A stretch of DNA of 39,686 nucleotides from Calothrix sp. PCC 7716 (GCF_019977735.1 NZ_AP025024.1:1-39686); one strand, 5' to 3'. Shown: positions 27,249-35,662, counted from the stretch's first letter. A program made the numbers and translations. Notes: generated by a model not told the origin, from the sequence alone.

Positions 27249-27313
27249 ACCACAAAGCTTTTAGCATTTACCAACATGAAAAATTGCGATAATATATATA
27301 TAGACGCAATCGC

Positions 27314-27451
27314 ATGTCCCGTCCCACGAAGGTAAACGGTAAAAGACTTGTGTATGTGGTGGTTACGGATGGAGCCTACTGCTACTCAAAGACAATCAAA
27401 GTTTGGTCGCAGAGAAGGTCAATGAGAACAGCTGGTAGCTCCGGACAATAG
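27314..27451 (+). CDS. Possible 45-aa basic peptide
   Basis: MSRPTKVNGKRLVYVVVTDG continues to a basic end (KVWSQRRSMRT). It is divergent from rep in the 327-bp gap. It has no clear ribosome binding site, and support is limited to composition. The remaining gap to 27575 holds nothing else I can support. Confidence 0.3.
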   Translation: MSRPTKVNGKRLVYVVVTDGAYCYSKTIKVWSQRRSMRTAGSSGQ

Positions 27452-27575
27452 AAACAACTCTCAATAATTGCAACAGTACTTTTCTACTATCCTTTTTCTA
27501 CTATACACCAAGATGTGCGTTTTTGGTAATCGGCACAGAAATTTGAAAGTAGATTATTATTAAGGAAGTACGGAA

Positions 27576-28184
27576 ATGACGCTGAAGCAAGAAAAAACAC
27601 GTTCTATGTTGGAAAAAACTGCTACGTTTACCGAGAAACAGGTGGTAGCCTTAACTGGCTTAAGTCGGAAGCAGTTATACAAACTGAGCGTTTCTAATAT
27701 AGTGCAGCCGAGAAAGAACCCAATCACTTATAGCTGGAATCAATTAGTTTTTCTGCGAGTTTTAAGTCTTCTTCGGGAAGACTGGTCGATCCAAGTCCTT
27801 GAAAAACTTTTTAAAGAATTTCCTGATAAGGGCATAGAAAGAGTTATAGAGCTTATAAATGATTCGCTTGCTGTAATACTCATTGCAGAAAAAAGCGGAG
27901 AGATTGAATTTCATTTGCTTGGTAATCCAAATTTTCATAATGAAATTTACGGACAATCTTTTAAAAGAGCAATAGAAAATATAAGAAACGGTAAAAGCCT
28001 TAACTATGAGGACGTAACAGCCATTATTTCAAACATGGTTGATAATTTCCGAGAAGAAGATGGCATTAAGAAAATCTCCATTAAAAAACAAACACTGCTC
28101 ATTATCCCGGAAATAATACGCGAGCTGAGAAAAGCTGCAATACTGCCTTCCAAGCAAGAAGATATTAACCTAAAAGTTGGCTAA
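27576..28184 (+). CDS. MerR-like helix-turn-helix regulator
   Basis: 202 aa. Residues about 18-60 (FTEKQVVALTGLSRKQLYKL, then YSWNQLVFLRVLSLLRED) follow the MerR pattern of a helix-turn-helix, wing and second helix pair. The rest is a helical, Lys/Glu-rich effector or dimerisation region without the Cys residues of metal sensors. Lying between rep and the long plus-strand operon, and followed by a clear terminator, it may control one of them. Confidence 0.7.
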   Translation: MTLKQEKTRSMLEKTATFTEKQVVALTGLSRKQLYKLSVSNIVQPRKNPITYSWNQLVFLRVLSLLREDWSIQVLEKLFKEFPDKGIERVIELINDSLAVILIAEKSGEIEFHLLGNPNFHNEIYGQSFKRAIENIRNGKSLNYEDVTAIISNMVDNFREEDGIKKISIKKQTLLIIPEIIRELRKAAILPSKQEDINLKVG

Positions 28185-28211
28185 CTTCAGATTCTATTTT
28201 CGTACTTTTAC

Positions 28212-28247
28212 AAGAACCTTCCAATACGAGAGGTTCTTTATTTTTTA
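28212..28247 (+). terminator. Factor-independent terminator of the MerR-like gene
   Basis: AAGAACCT (28212-28219) pairs with AGGTTCTT (28231-28238) around an 11-nt loop and is followed by TATTTTTT. It ends at the stop codon of the convergent ribbon-helix-helix gene. Confidence 0.8.
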
Positions 28248-28426
28248 TGTTCTTTTTCTGGTTCCTGTTTGGGGAATTCCCTCCTTTCTTTATAAATATG
28301 TATACCTAACTCAACCAAGAACGAAGCTAGGTTCGCTGTCGGCCTGCCTTGATGCTCCGCCAAGGCTTCTAAATCTTTAAAAACTGAATCCGGAACCGTT
28401 ATCGAGAATTTTTTCACATTTGGCAT
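28238..28426 (-). CDS. CopG-type ribbon-helix-helix protein
   Basis: 62 aa. KKFSITVPDSVFKDLEALAE is the strand plus first helix of a ribbon-helix-helix domain, followed by ASFLVELGIHIYKER as the second helix and a Lys/Glu tail. Such proteins are copy-number or partition repressors and antitoxins. Here it stands alone between the MerR-like gene and the operon starting at 28945, with no toxin gene beside it. Confidence 0.8.
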   Translation of the reverse strand: MPNVKKFSITVPDSVFKDLEALAEHQGRPTANLASFLVELGIHIYKERREFPKQEPEKEHKK

Positions 28427-28790
28427 TGACTAAAACTCCGTTCTTCATAGTAAACCCTAAGTTCCTATCTTAGTCTAAACCATCTCCTAGGAATCCCTTG
28501 ATATTCCTATAAGCATCTGCTACTGTATAAATTGTATTGAAGATATTAGAAGTCGGAACTTAAGAGTAAACATGCTCCTGCACCCCCAAACCCTATACGC
28601 AGCAAGAAACTGAGCCAAAAGGAGGAATTTACCCCAGACCCCCGAAAAAGCCAGGGAAAAAGAAAGAATCACAACCGTGAAAATTGCACTATGCCCAAAG
28701 CACAAGGGATACAGCGATTTACCCCCAAAAAAGAACCAATTGTAAATTTTTATTTCATTAGTTGCAGCACACAGTACGAGTGAATCATCA

Positions 28791-28985
28791 ATGCAGTTTG
28801 TAAAGAAATCTTACTTTCACACGCTGCTGCAATCACTCACTGAAAATCGAGAGATTGCATCCGTGATTGATGTTTTGAGTAGCACTACGTATCAATGCAA
28901 GAAAAAGCAAGTAGTTTTGAATACTGAGTTTAGGACTTACTTAGATGAGAAAACTAGAACAAAAAGAAGCGAGAGAATTATTTGA
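28791..28985 (+). CDS. Doubtful 64-aa ORF before the operon
   Basis: MQFVKKSYFHTLLQSLTENR to RTKRSERII. There is no ribosome binding site, and the last 41 bases overlap the better supported gene at 28945. The sequence is protein-like in composition, but I recognise no family. The gap 28427-28790 shows no other gene. Confidence 0.3.
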   Translation: MQFVKKSYFHTLLQSLTENREIASVIDVLSSTTYQCKKKQVVLNTEFRTYLDEKTRTKRSERII

Positions 28986-29400
28986 GGAGGTACTTGGAAA
29001 GCGAATTAGTGACGCAAGTTGGTATCGTTTAAAGCCTGTTTTTGGTGATGACTTCCCGCTTACAAAACAGAATGTTACTTGGTTGGCTGAGGTTAAAAAA
29101 CAACTACCAAAATGTGACTTGCGACTTGTACCAATTGTTAATTCTGTTCGAGAGGCTAACCAACTAATCGCAAACCAAAACTCAGAAATTAGCGGGAGGG
29201 AATTACTAGAATTGTTCGAGAAACACCAAATTACAATTCACCCAAATACCTTAACAAAGTGGTTCCGTCCGTTGCATGGGTTCCGTAAAACTCGCGTATA
29301 CGAACTTAAAGAATTGTACCCGGTAATCTTAGCAGCACACACCTACAAACTGAGAAAGGAAGTAGAGAAAGCATCCGAATTATTTATCCAAGCAAGTTAG
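28945..29400 (+). CDS. Unknown protein, first gene of the ATPase operon
   Basis: 151 aa with AGGA before the ATG. It has two similar-looking halves: EVLGKRISDASWYRLKPVFG and the later HQITIHPNTLTKWFRPLHGF, each a helix-turn-helix-like unit with a conserved W..L/R..P core, so it may be a tandem DNA-binding protein. No signal peptide or membrane segment. It is followed after 13 bp by the next gene. Confidence 0.65.
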   Translation: MRKLEQKEARELFEEVLGKRISDASWYRLKPVFGDDFPLTKQNVTWLAEVKKQLPKCDLRLVPIVNSVREANQLIANQNSEISGRELLELFEKHQITIHPNTLTKWFRPLHGFRKTRVYELKELYPVILAAHTYKLRKEVEKASELFIQAS

Positions 29401-29413
29401 GAGCGGAGAAATT

Positions 29414-30262
29414 ATGACAGATTACATAAAACGTATTCAATCAAACTTATCGCGCAAGAATATCAAACTTAGTAAGTCTGTTATCAGGGAAGAGTTAGAG
29501 CAACTTGGTTACAACAATGAAACATTAACTGATGACTTAGCCGTTTCAATACTTAACAAGTTGGTGATTAAGTTTAGTAATGAAGTTGAGCCAATGCCTT
29601 TGATTCAAGAAATTGAACCTCCCCAAGATTCGGAATTAATAACCAACGTTCAAGAAATTGAACTATCTCCAAATTCGGAATTAATAACCAACATTCAAGA
29701 AATTGAACTATCTCAAGAACAAGAATTAAGCCACCAGGATGCAAACACCAATTTAGTTACCAACACGCGAACCGAAGCGTCAACCGAAGCGTCAACCGAA
29801 GTGCCAACCGATTTAAATCTTATTGAAAGGGTTGAGGTAGAAAATCAAGTAATTGAATCAGAGGAAGAAACGGAAACTAAGATAGTGGTAAGCGAGGATG
29901 ATAAGCATGATTTAATCGCAACTCAATCATCCGTACTTGATGTTCAACTTTCTGAATTAGAAACGGTTGAATTATGTTCAAAGATACCAGACGTATTTGA
30001 TGATTATAAATCATTTGTAGATTCGGTTACTAGTGCAATAAAAGCCTTTGTAGATGATAAGTTTGACCACCAGGAAACAAAAACAGTTGACGATTCCATC
30101 TCGGAACTAAGGCAGCACATAGCAAATAGGCAGGCACGGTTAGATACTAAATTCGCACAGGGACTTAATGACGTAAAGGAGGATTTAGAGCAAATACGCT
30201 CAAATATCAAAAGCCGACAATCCGCAATCCTCGAAAGATTCAGAATCCCAGCCAAAACCTAA
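29414..30262 (+). CDS. Repeat-containing acidic coiled-coil protein
   Basis: 282 aa with GGAG before the ATG. The N-terminal 50 residues form a basic helical domain (KRIQSNLSRKNIKLSKSVIR). A 45-bp unit follows about two and a half times (29603-29720), encoding QEIE..(15 aa)..ELITN repeats, then an EAST repeat. The C-terminal third is a long coiled coil (SELRQHIANRQARLDTKF). No membrane segment is visible. The open frame +1 at its end continues into the next gene, see the entry at 30273. Confidence 0.7.
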   Translation: MTDYIKRIQSNLSRKNIKLSKSVIREELEQLGYNNETLTDDLAVSILNKLVIKFSNEVEPMPLIQEIEPPQDSELITNVQEIELSPNSELITNIQEIELSQEQELSHQDANTNLVTNTRTEASTEASTEVPTDLNLIERVEVENQVIESEEETETKIVVSEDDKHDLIATQSSVLDVQLSELETVELCSKIPDVFDDYKSFVDSVTSAIKAFVDDKFDHQETKTVDDSISELRQHIANRQARLDTKFAQGLNDVKEDLEQIRSNIKSRQSAILERFRIPAKT

Positions 30263-30272
30263 ATTATCAGGT

Positions 30273-30662
30273 GTGGTTGGAGGGTTGGGAATTTATTATC
30301 ACTACAAAGTTGATAAATGGGATGTTCGCCCAGTGGGGTGGGGAGTAATTTTAGCTTCTGTTTTAATCCCAGTAGCCCTAACTTTAAACGAACATCGTAA
30401 CCGAATTGAGCAGGTTAAAACGCTTTACCCAAACATTGATAAACGGGATTGTGAATATTTACAGCATCCGGAAGATAACAGGTTTTATTTAGTTTGTCCG
30501 GGTCAAAGTGTTGATGATGTAAAACAACATAACGACGAATACGAGAGGAAAAGAGATGAGGATAAGAGACTTAGTGAGCGGCAGAGGAAACAACGTATTG
30601 AATCGGTTACAAAACGATTTAGGTTTCTCCGTCGATACTTTAAACAAACAAACCCTCGGTGA
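30273..30662 (+). CDS. Small membrane protein with charged tail
   Basis: 129 codons from a GTG (30273). One transmembrane segment is clear (WGVILASVLIPVALTLNE), with a soluble domain containing two Cys and a very basic coiled C-terminus (YERKRDEDKRLSERQRKQR). The frame is open for another 28 codons upstream, through the end of the previous gene (SSKDSESQPKPKLSG), without a start codon. It may therefore be translated by coupling, by frameshifting from the upstream gene, or have been split by a one-base change. Confidence 0.6.
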   Translation: MVGGLGIYYHYKVDKWDVRPVGWGVILASVLIPVALTLNEHRNRIEQVKTLYPNIDKRDCEYLQHPEDNRFYLVCPGQSVDDVKQHNDEYERKRDEDKRLSERQRKQRIESVTKRFRFLRRYFKQTNPR

Positions 30663-31209
30663 TGAACAGGAACTTAAAACCCTGCGGGATACGCATAAGG
30701 AAGCCCAATTTATTAACGAATTTCTCCCCCAAATAGCAGACCAATGGATTGACATTATAAATGCTCAAGGAACTTATAATGAGAAAATTGCTGACATAAT
30801 TTCGGCAGGTAGTAAGTATGGGTTAAAGGTTTCTGAAGCGCAAGCGGCAACGGTTTTGACTGAAGGTAATTACAATAACGGAATTACAGAAATTGATGCT
30901 GAATTAGTCGCTGCGCGTTCATTACAGGACACTAAACATAAAGACGAGATGGAATTTATTTCCATGCAAGCTGAGATAGTAAATGCTGAATACTCAGTTG
31001 ATGCCAAGGATAAGTTAATTAAACTCGTAAACCGCCCCTACTTAAAACAATTAAAAACTGATACAGATTACAAAAAAGCGAGGATGAAACATATTCTCGA
31101 ACATGGTAGCGATTCGGAATTGGAACGTATCAATTATAAGGATTATGTAGCTGAGTCCAGTAATCCTGTTACTCGTATCCTAGCGAAGCTGGGGTTTGTG
31201 TTCAGTTAG
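30556..31209 (+). CDS. Unknown helical protein overlapping its upstream neighbour
   Basis: 217 aa. A good ribosome binding site (GAGAGG, 7 nt before ATG) supports this start, although it lies 107 bp inside the upstream gene. The protein is soluble, mostly helical, with a Leu-rich region (DLGFSVDTLNKQTL) and a stretch alternating Ala/Glu (TEIDAELVAARSLQ). No catalytic motif is visible and no family is recognised. Overlapping starts through this run suggest proteins made together in fixed ratios. Confidence 0.65.
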   Translation: MRIRDLVSGRGNNVLNRLQNDLGFSVDTLNKQTLGDEQELKTLRDTHKEAQFINEFLPQIADQWIDIINAQGTYNEKIADIISAGSKYGLKVSEAQAATVLTEGNYNNGITEIDAELVAARSLQDTKHKDEMEFISMQAEIVNAEYSVDAKDKLIKLVNRPYLKQLKTDTDYKKARMKHILEHGSDSELERINYKDYVAESSNPVTRILAKLGFVFS

Positions 31210-31227
31210 TAGCACGTCACTTTAATT

Positions 31228-31779
31228 ATGTCGTTTTCATTTTTTAACCAAGAGAGCAAATCGCTAGATACTGAATATCCTGAAAAAGTTAAGGAACAGA
31301 TAGAGGAATTTCAAGCAAGTTACAAAGCGGATATTAGGAAGGAAGCGGCAATAGCAGAAAGACTTACTAATTATTCCTATGTCGCAGCTGCTTACTTTAT
31401 CGGTAAAGCGCTAATCGGGATAACCTTTAACCCGAACTTAGTCACAGTGAGTGTAGTTTTAATCGCGATGATTCCAGCCACCAGGGACTTAGACGGATTT
31501 AGAATAAATTTTCAAAATGGGAAACCAGACATTGACAATATGCATAAGCCTTTTTCAGTTATCGCCAAGCTAGGAGGTGCAGGATTTTTAGTTTACGGAG
31601 TTTTAAATAATTACAACAACTTAAAATCTGCAACCGAGCGAACCTATGAAGTTATTGAAACACAAAGAAAGGAATTTGAGGGAGATAAAAGTCCTATCTC
31701 TATTCCTCAAAGTACGGGTTTAATTATCAGCTTCCTCCTATTGATTGCAGCTTATTACTTTGTCCCAAAACGAAACTAG
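31228..31779 (+). CDS. Polytopic membrane protein of the ATPase operon
   Basis: 183 aa. After about 45 soluble residues come hydrophobic segments YVAAAYFIGKALIGI, VTVSVVLIAMIPA, and a C-terminal STGLIISFLLLIAAYYFV, with a weaker one at GGAGFLVYGVL, giving three or four transmembrane helices. It lies directly before the membrane-anchored ATPase with an 11-bp gap and could form its membrane base. No family is recognised. Confidence 0.7.
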   Translation: MSFSFFNQESKSLDTEYPEKVKEQIEEFQASYKADIRKEAAIAERLTNYSYVAAAYFIGKALIGITFNPNLVTVSVVLIAMIPATRDLDGFRINFQNGKPDIDNMHKPFSVIAKLGGAGFLVYGVLNNYNNLKSATERTYEVIETQRKEFEGDKSPISIPQSTGLIISFLLLIAAYYFVPKRN

Positions 31780-31789
31780 GTATAGGTAA

Positions 31790-33202
31790 ATGAAAAAAAT
31801 CTTGCACAAACACGGTACTGTAATAGCGCTCACACTGGCAGGATTTTTTCATTTAGTATCCCACCTCGGTACTCAGTTTGACCGTTATCAAATTTGTTTC
31901 GCACCATCAGAGAAAGCCGTACCGGGATGTGAGAAAGATATTGATTTAGTTGTACTAAAACAACTATATGATTTATCACTTTACGGTGAAGGTAATGGTT
32001 CGGAGTTTAAGCGGGAATGGATAGACATAATTAAGAAATCAACTGTTGTAAAAGCTATTCCCGCTTCAAACCCGGACATTCCCAAATATGCTTTCGCTGT
32101 TTTGGTATTAATTATTTTAGCACGGTACAATCAAGGGTTGAAGGTTTCAGCATTACAAAACTCTTACTCTTCCGAATTAGAAGCTTTTTCGACTAAAGTG
32201 TATGAGGATTGGGTACACGGATTTAACGAGCGTAAGGTTATATTCAAAAAACAAGAATTCCAAGCAGAAAAGGAAATAGCATCGGAAATAAATAAGCTTC
32301 GAGGTGAGGGACAATTAAAGCATTTACAGGAAGTTTTAAAACGTTCCAATACCATTGATGAAGCTAAATTTGATTTAGCATTAGAAGAAATAGCGGCTAA
32401 AAAATCAACATTTACTAAGTCAAAGGCTGAAAATCTAAGAGACGCAACTAAAGCTGATAAGGAATCTCAAAAGATATTAGGTATGAAGAATAGCGACCAG
32501 GAACCAGAAGGAGCAACATCAACTAAGCTCGAACTGGATGAACAATACCGCTGGATATATCAGCTTCTCAAATTACCCTTCCGGGTTTTATCGGGGGAAC
32601 AGGGAAGCGGAAAAAGCACCTTAGAACGGTTAATGATTCGGCTTCTTAAAGACAATGGATATCACATTGTAATTGTTAACCCGGAAACTAATCCTAGTGT
32701 TTGGGGAGGTGTTCAAGTATTAACTGATGCAGAAGAAATTAACTTATTCTTTCAAAGCTTCCCTACAACAATTCAGGAGCGGAAACAACAAGCTATAGAC
32801 ATGGGAATTGACGAGGATGATTACTTGGATTATCTCAAAGGTAAATCAGGTTTAGAAGGTAAGGTAGCAATATTTTTAATGGAATCGAATACCTACGAGG
32901 TTCATGGTGTTGACCCTGACCACTGGGCTAATTTCCTAAAACAATCCCTTACTAATATCAGGAAGTGGGGTTTTACAGTTTGTCTTACTGCTCACTCAGA
33001 TAACCAAACAGCAGTTTCTAGTAAGTTATCAGGATTCTCTAAGAATATTGATGCGGCGCCCAGAGTTGAATGTATTTCTGCTACCGATAAGGATGGGGAA
33101 GCAGTTTCTAGCGGTAAGGCTTGGCTCAAAATGAAGGGGGTCAATGATAAGGAACCTGTAGAGGTTAGCTTGTACAACTATCCAAAAAGTAAAAAGTTTT
33201 AA
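31790..33202 (+). CDS. Membrane-anchored P-loop ATPase (VirD4/FtsK/HerA-like)
   Basis: 470 aa. Two N-terminal transmembrane helices (TVIALTLAGFFHLVSHLG at 10-27; AFAVLVLIILARY at 101-113) enclose a loop of about 70 residues containing two Cys. A charged coiled coil follows (about 150-225). The ATPase domain has Walker A GEQGSGKST at 269-277, a Walker B-like KVAIFLMES at 358-366 with Glu365, and a sensor-like TVCLTAHSDN at 396-405. Two helices, a coiled coil and a RecA-type motor recall coupling proteins of conjugation, and a MobV relaxase is on the same plasmid. It could instead drive a protein or defence complex. Confidence 0.75.
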   Translation: MKKILHKHGTVIALTLAGFFHLVSHLGTQFDRYQICFAPSEKAVPGCEKDIDLVVLKQLYDLSLYGEGNGSEFKREWIDIIKKSTVVKAIPASNPDIPKYAFAVLVLIILARYNQGLKVSALQNSYSSELEAFSTKVYEDWVHGFNERKVIFKKQEFQAEKEIASEINKLRGEGQLKHLQEVLKRSNTIDEAKFDLALEEIAAKKSTFTKSKAENLRDATKADKESQKILGMKNSDQEPEGATSTKLELDEQYRWIYQLLKLPFRVLSGEQGSGKSTLERLMIRLLKDNGYHIVIVNPETNPSVWGGVQVLTDAEEINLFFQSFPTTIQERKQQAIDMGIDEDDYLDYLKGKSGLEGKVAIFLMESNTYEVHGVDPDHWANFLKQSLTNIRKWGFTVCLTAHSDNQTAVSSKLSGFSKNIDAAPRVECISATDKDGEAVSSGKAWLKMKGVNDKEPVEVSLYNYPKSKKF

Positions 33203-33215
33203 ACCAGGAATGCAT

Positions 33216-33665
33216 ATGAGGATTAATACCAAAAGAATCGAATATTTTACCATGTCCTGCGGCATTGGTGGGTTAATTGGAATCGCGATTGGTACTACTG
33301 CAATAACAAGTTCAGTTGTTGCACTGAAAGGTAATCCTTTCAATGTTATCCAAACCCATGAACCATTAATTAGGAAGGTAACAAGGTTTGGGCTTATATC
33401 TTTAGGAAGTGGATTATTTGCGTTTGGTTTAGGTGTTGCAGTTGCAAAATATGCTGGAGAAAACTTTCCTGACCCTGAATTAGAATCAAGCTTTAAAGGA
33501 TTCAGCAAAGAAGAAACACAATATTTAGATTTAACAAGTAAATGCTACGACTGCAAGTACTTTCACGGGCATTGTTACGGCGACGAAGATATTGATTTAA
33601 TTTGTGCAATTCATCCAGCAGGTGTGGAAGAAAGTATCTGTCAAGATTGGGAACCAAAAGCTTGA
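33216..33665 (+). CDS. Membrane protein with Cys/His-rich cyanobacterial tail domain
   Basis: 149 aa from the ATG at 33216 (AGGA with 6-nt spacing); an ATG at 33210 is also in frame. Two transmembrane helices (GGLIGIAIGTTAITSSVVAL; GLISLGSGLFAFGLGVAVA) precede a soluble tail with the pattern CYDCKYFHGHC, CAIHP, CQDWE. That Cys/His arrangement is common in small cyanobacterial proteins and probably binds a metal. It ends the ATPase run and is followed by a hairpin at 33673-33707. Confidence 0.7.
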   Translation: MRINTKRIEYFTMSCGIGGLIGIAIGTTAITSSVVALKGNPFNVIQTHEPLIRKVTRFGLISLGSGLFAFGLGVAVAKYAGENFPDPELESSFKGFSKEETQYLDLTSKCYDCKYFHGHCYGDEDIDLICAIHPAGVEESICQDWEPKA

Positions 33666-33672
33666 TTAAACT

Positions 33673-33707
33673 CTGGGAAATATATTACAATTTAATTATA
33701 TTCCCAG
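33673..33707 (+). terminator. Hairpin after the ATPase run
   Basis: CTGGGAA plus TATA pairs with TATATTCCCAG with one bulged base and a 12-nt loop. Only a loose T-rich stretch follows. Confidence 0.45.
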
Positions 33708-33799
33708 ATAGCTATTTTAATTTATGACCTTAGTAATTTGAATTAGAAGCGGTTATTTATGTATCCGTTTCTTATTTTGATTATTGGAGGTTGCATACC

Positions 33800-34016
33800 A
33801 TGTTTTTTCAAGAATACAATAACAATGAAAAGGTAAAGATAAACGATTTGTGGACTAAACACCAGTCCGGAAATTGGATATGTTCGAGGGATTAATCGGT
33901 TCAATGAAAATCACCGTACTGGAAGAGATACCTATACTATTGAATTGCGGACGGGAGAAGTATTAAAAGAGGTTCCTGCAAGTAAACTTGTTTCCCTGAA
34001 AGGACAACCCGATTAA
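33800..34016 (+). pseudogene. Small gene interrupted by a one-base frameshift
   Basis: The frame from ATG 33800 (MFFQEYNNNEKVKINDLWTK) stops at 33893-33895. The sequence after about 33878 continues convincingly in the +1 frame (YVRGINRFNENHRTGRDTYT, ending KLVSLKGQPD) to a stop at 34014-34016. Removing one base near 33878 gives about 71 residues in one frame, probably a small SH3-like protein. GGAGG lies 11 nt before the ATG, so translation starts well. Either the gene has recently decayed or the base call is wrong. Confidence 0.55.
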
Positions 34017-34051
34017 TAGTAAGCTTGAATAAGATTATCAGGAATATCAAA

Positions 34052-34300
34052 ATGTACCAAGTAACAATCCTTTTCAATACTGGCAGCTTTAACAGATTCT
34101 CAATGGAACAAATACCTCGCGTTGGGGAAGAAGTAGCTGTAGTTCATGGCAACGGAGAAGAAGAACTTTTTTTAGTTACTAAAGTTCGACATCGCGCTTA
34201 TAGATGCGGATTATCAGAAAGTGAGTATGCCCATGAAAGCGATGCTATGGTTTGGGGCGAATTAATTAATTCATACCCTGGTGACATATTCATGACTTAA
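34052..34300 (+). CDS. Unknown small protein at the end of the operon
   Basis: 82 aa from the ATG at 34052 (MYQVTILFNTGSFNRFSMEQ), preferred over the in-frame TTG at 34025 because AGGA lies 8 nt before it. It reads as a small beta-rich protein (VGEEVAVVHGNGEEELFLVT) of a type often seen on cyanobacterial plasmids. No family is named. A perfect hairpin follows at 34313. Confidence 0.65.
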   Translation: MYQVTILFNTGSFNRFSMEQIPRVGEEVAVVHGNGEEELFLVTKVRHRAYRCGLSESEYAHESDAMVWGELINSYPGDIFMT

Positions 34301-34312
34301 TATAAAAACAAA

Positions 34313-34337
34313 CCCCCAATATAATTAGAATTGGGGG
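34313..34337 (-). terminator. Terminator between convergent units
   Basis: CCCCCAAT (34313-34320) pairs perfectly with ATTGGGGG (34330-34337). On the minus strand it is followed by TTTGTTTTTAT, so it mainly serves the minus-strand pair ending at 34370. On the plus strand the tail is poor. Confidence 0.75.
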
Positions 34338-34369
34338 CTAATACAAAAGAAACGATACATACATTATAA

Positions 34370-34609
34370 TCACCGATTCAATTTAATTTTAATGTACAAC
34401 CTGTAAAGCTTAGACTCCCCCCGATTCTTGTAAAGCTTCCCTTTTTCAAGCACAGTAATCATGCCTTTTGATTCTACTAATTCTAAGAACCAAGCCCATT
34501 TTTCTAAATCTTCTTCAGTACCCATTAACCGCATATCAACAGGTGTAGATTCGGATTTTGAAGGGGGATTGGGGGAAGTTTTTGGAGTTTTAACTTTTCT
34601 ACTTCTCAT
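34370..34609 (-). CDS. Small basic protein coupled to the DNA-binding gene
   Basis: 79 aa from the ATG at 34609 (MRSRKVKTPKTSPNPPSKSE). The start overlaps the stop of the upstream gene by 11 bp; the longer frame to 34696 lies fully inside that gene and is unlikely. After a basic Pro/Ser-rich start comes a compact alpha/beta domain (EDLEKWAWFLELVESKGMIT, ending YRLYIKIKLNR). No family is recognised. Confidence 0.6.
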   Translation of the reverse strand: MRSRKVKTPKTSPNPPSKSESTPVDMRLMGTEEDLEKWAWFLELVESKGMITVLEKGKLYKNRGESKLYRLYIKIKLNR

Positions 34610-35399
34610 GCCAAAGTTCATCCAATTCAATAATATTATCGGTACAGATTTCCTCCCACTCCTCCCAAGCTGTGAGGGGTTTTTTCTTTCTAACACGGGT
34701 ACTGATATCAGGTTTGCTATCAGGTTTTAAATCATTATTTTTAGTTTCTCCCCCAGCTACATCCTTTGTTTCGGTTTCAGGTTTAGGTTCGGGTGGGGAA
34801 ATAGCATCAATAAATTTATCGAGTGCCTGCTCGATTCTCTCTTTCTTCTCCGGCGCCTTAGCTACTCGCCATGTTCTCAAAACAGCTTCCTTCGCGGTTT
34901 CCAGGACTTCGGGGGAAGCTGTACCATATTGAGGCGCCGCATCGAGTCGCGCGGTTAGTTCGGCAACCTGAAGAGCTAATAAATTAATGCTTTTATCCCG
35001 GTTTTGAATTTCGTGGGTGAGGCTTATTTTAAAACTGTTAACTTGTACTTTAAGGTCATGGAACTCGTTCCGGTTGGGGATGTTGGGGGGAATCTGTACG
35101 GTAGTCTGTACCGGGTTCTGTACCGTCGCCTTTTTTAATTTCTCCTCCACCACAGCCTCGACCATTGCCTTGATATCAGCTTCGGTCACTTGTCTTATAT
35201 CTTGTTTTACAGCCCCCGGTTTTTGTAAAACAATATCACCATTTGTTAATGTTTCCACCCCTGCGGTAAGGATTTCAATCAGGGTTTTTGAGCGGTCACA
35301 CCCGCTGTCATTATCGGCGGGATAATACTCCTGCCCTATCTTATCAATGGCTTCGAGCAAGGGTTCGGGGCAGCGGAAGTTGAGTAGTTTATTTGCCAT
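34599..35399 (-). CDS. Putative ribbon-helix-helix plus coiled-coil plasmid protein
   Basis: 266 aa. The N-terminal NKLLNFRCPEPLLEAIDKIG, followed after a short insert by DRSKTLIEILTAGVETL, matches the strand and two-helix layout of ribbon-helix-helix proteins. A coiled coil follows (EFHDLKVQVNSFKISL; LLALQVAELTARLDA), then a helical segment, a Lys/Pro-rich acidic linker, and a Trp-rich C-terminus (TAWEEWEEICTDNIIELDEL). Similar proteins occur next to partition or mobilisation genes. It is translationally coupled to the small gene at 34370. Confidence 0.6.
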   Translation of the reverse strand: MANKLLNFRCPEPLLEAIDKIGQEYYPADNDSGCDRSKTLIEILTAGVETLTNGDIVLQKPGAVKQDIRQVTEADIKAMVEAVVEEKLKKATVQNPVQTTVQIPPNIPNRNEFHDLKVQVNSFKISLTHEIQNRDKSINLLALQVAELTARLDAAPQYGTASPEVLETAKEAVLRTWRVAKAPEKKERIEQALDKFIDAISPPEPKPETETKDVAGGETKNNDLKPDSKPDISTRVRKKKPLTAWEEWEEICTDNIIELDELWHEK

Positions 35400-35569
35400 G
35401 TCTTACGGAGCTTTACCGTGTCTGACAATATCTTAGGTTTGATGACGGTTTTGCGGGTAAGACTTGTAATCAAAGTTTGTATAGAGGTTCGCTCGACGCT
35501 CCATTCGGGGTGAAATAAGCAGTAGTGCAGAAACTTACGTTAAGGAATTGATCACCAGGAAGAAAAACT

Positions 35570-35662
35570 GTACCAATTGAAGGGTCTGAAATCTAGGAGC
35601 CTGAAACCCTTGCTGTACCATACTTGTTTGCTGTACCAAACAGAGTATGCCCTAATTGGTAC
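35570..35662. repeat. Inverted repeat GTACCAATT with CTGTACCA copies
   Basis: GTACCAATT (35570-35578) faces AATTGGTAC (35654-35662). Three CTGTACCA words lie at and between the arms. At 35681-35703 a sequence closely matches the end of the MITE-like element at 12617 (20 of 23 bases). The 498-bp gap 35400-35897 holds no supported gene; these repeats may be the remains of another element or operators of the flanking genes. Confidence 0.5.

Noticed and set aside
28555-28785. Protein-like open frame ending in MPKAQGIQRFTPKKEP
   Set aside because: There is no start codon except a late ATG giving 31 residues, and no ribosome binding site.
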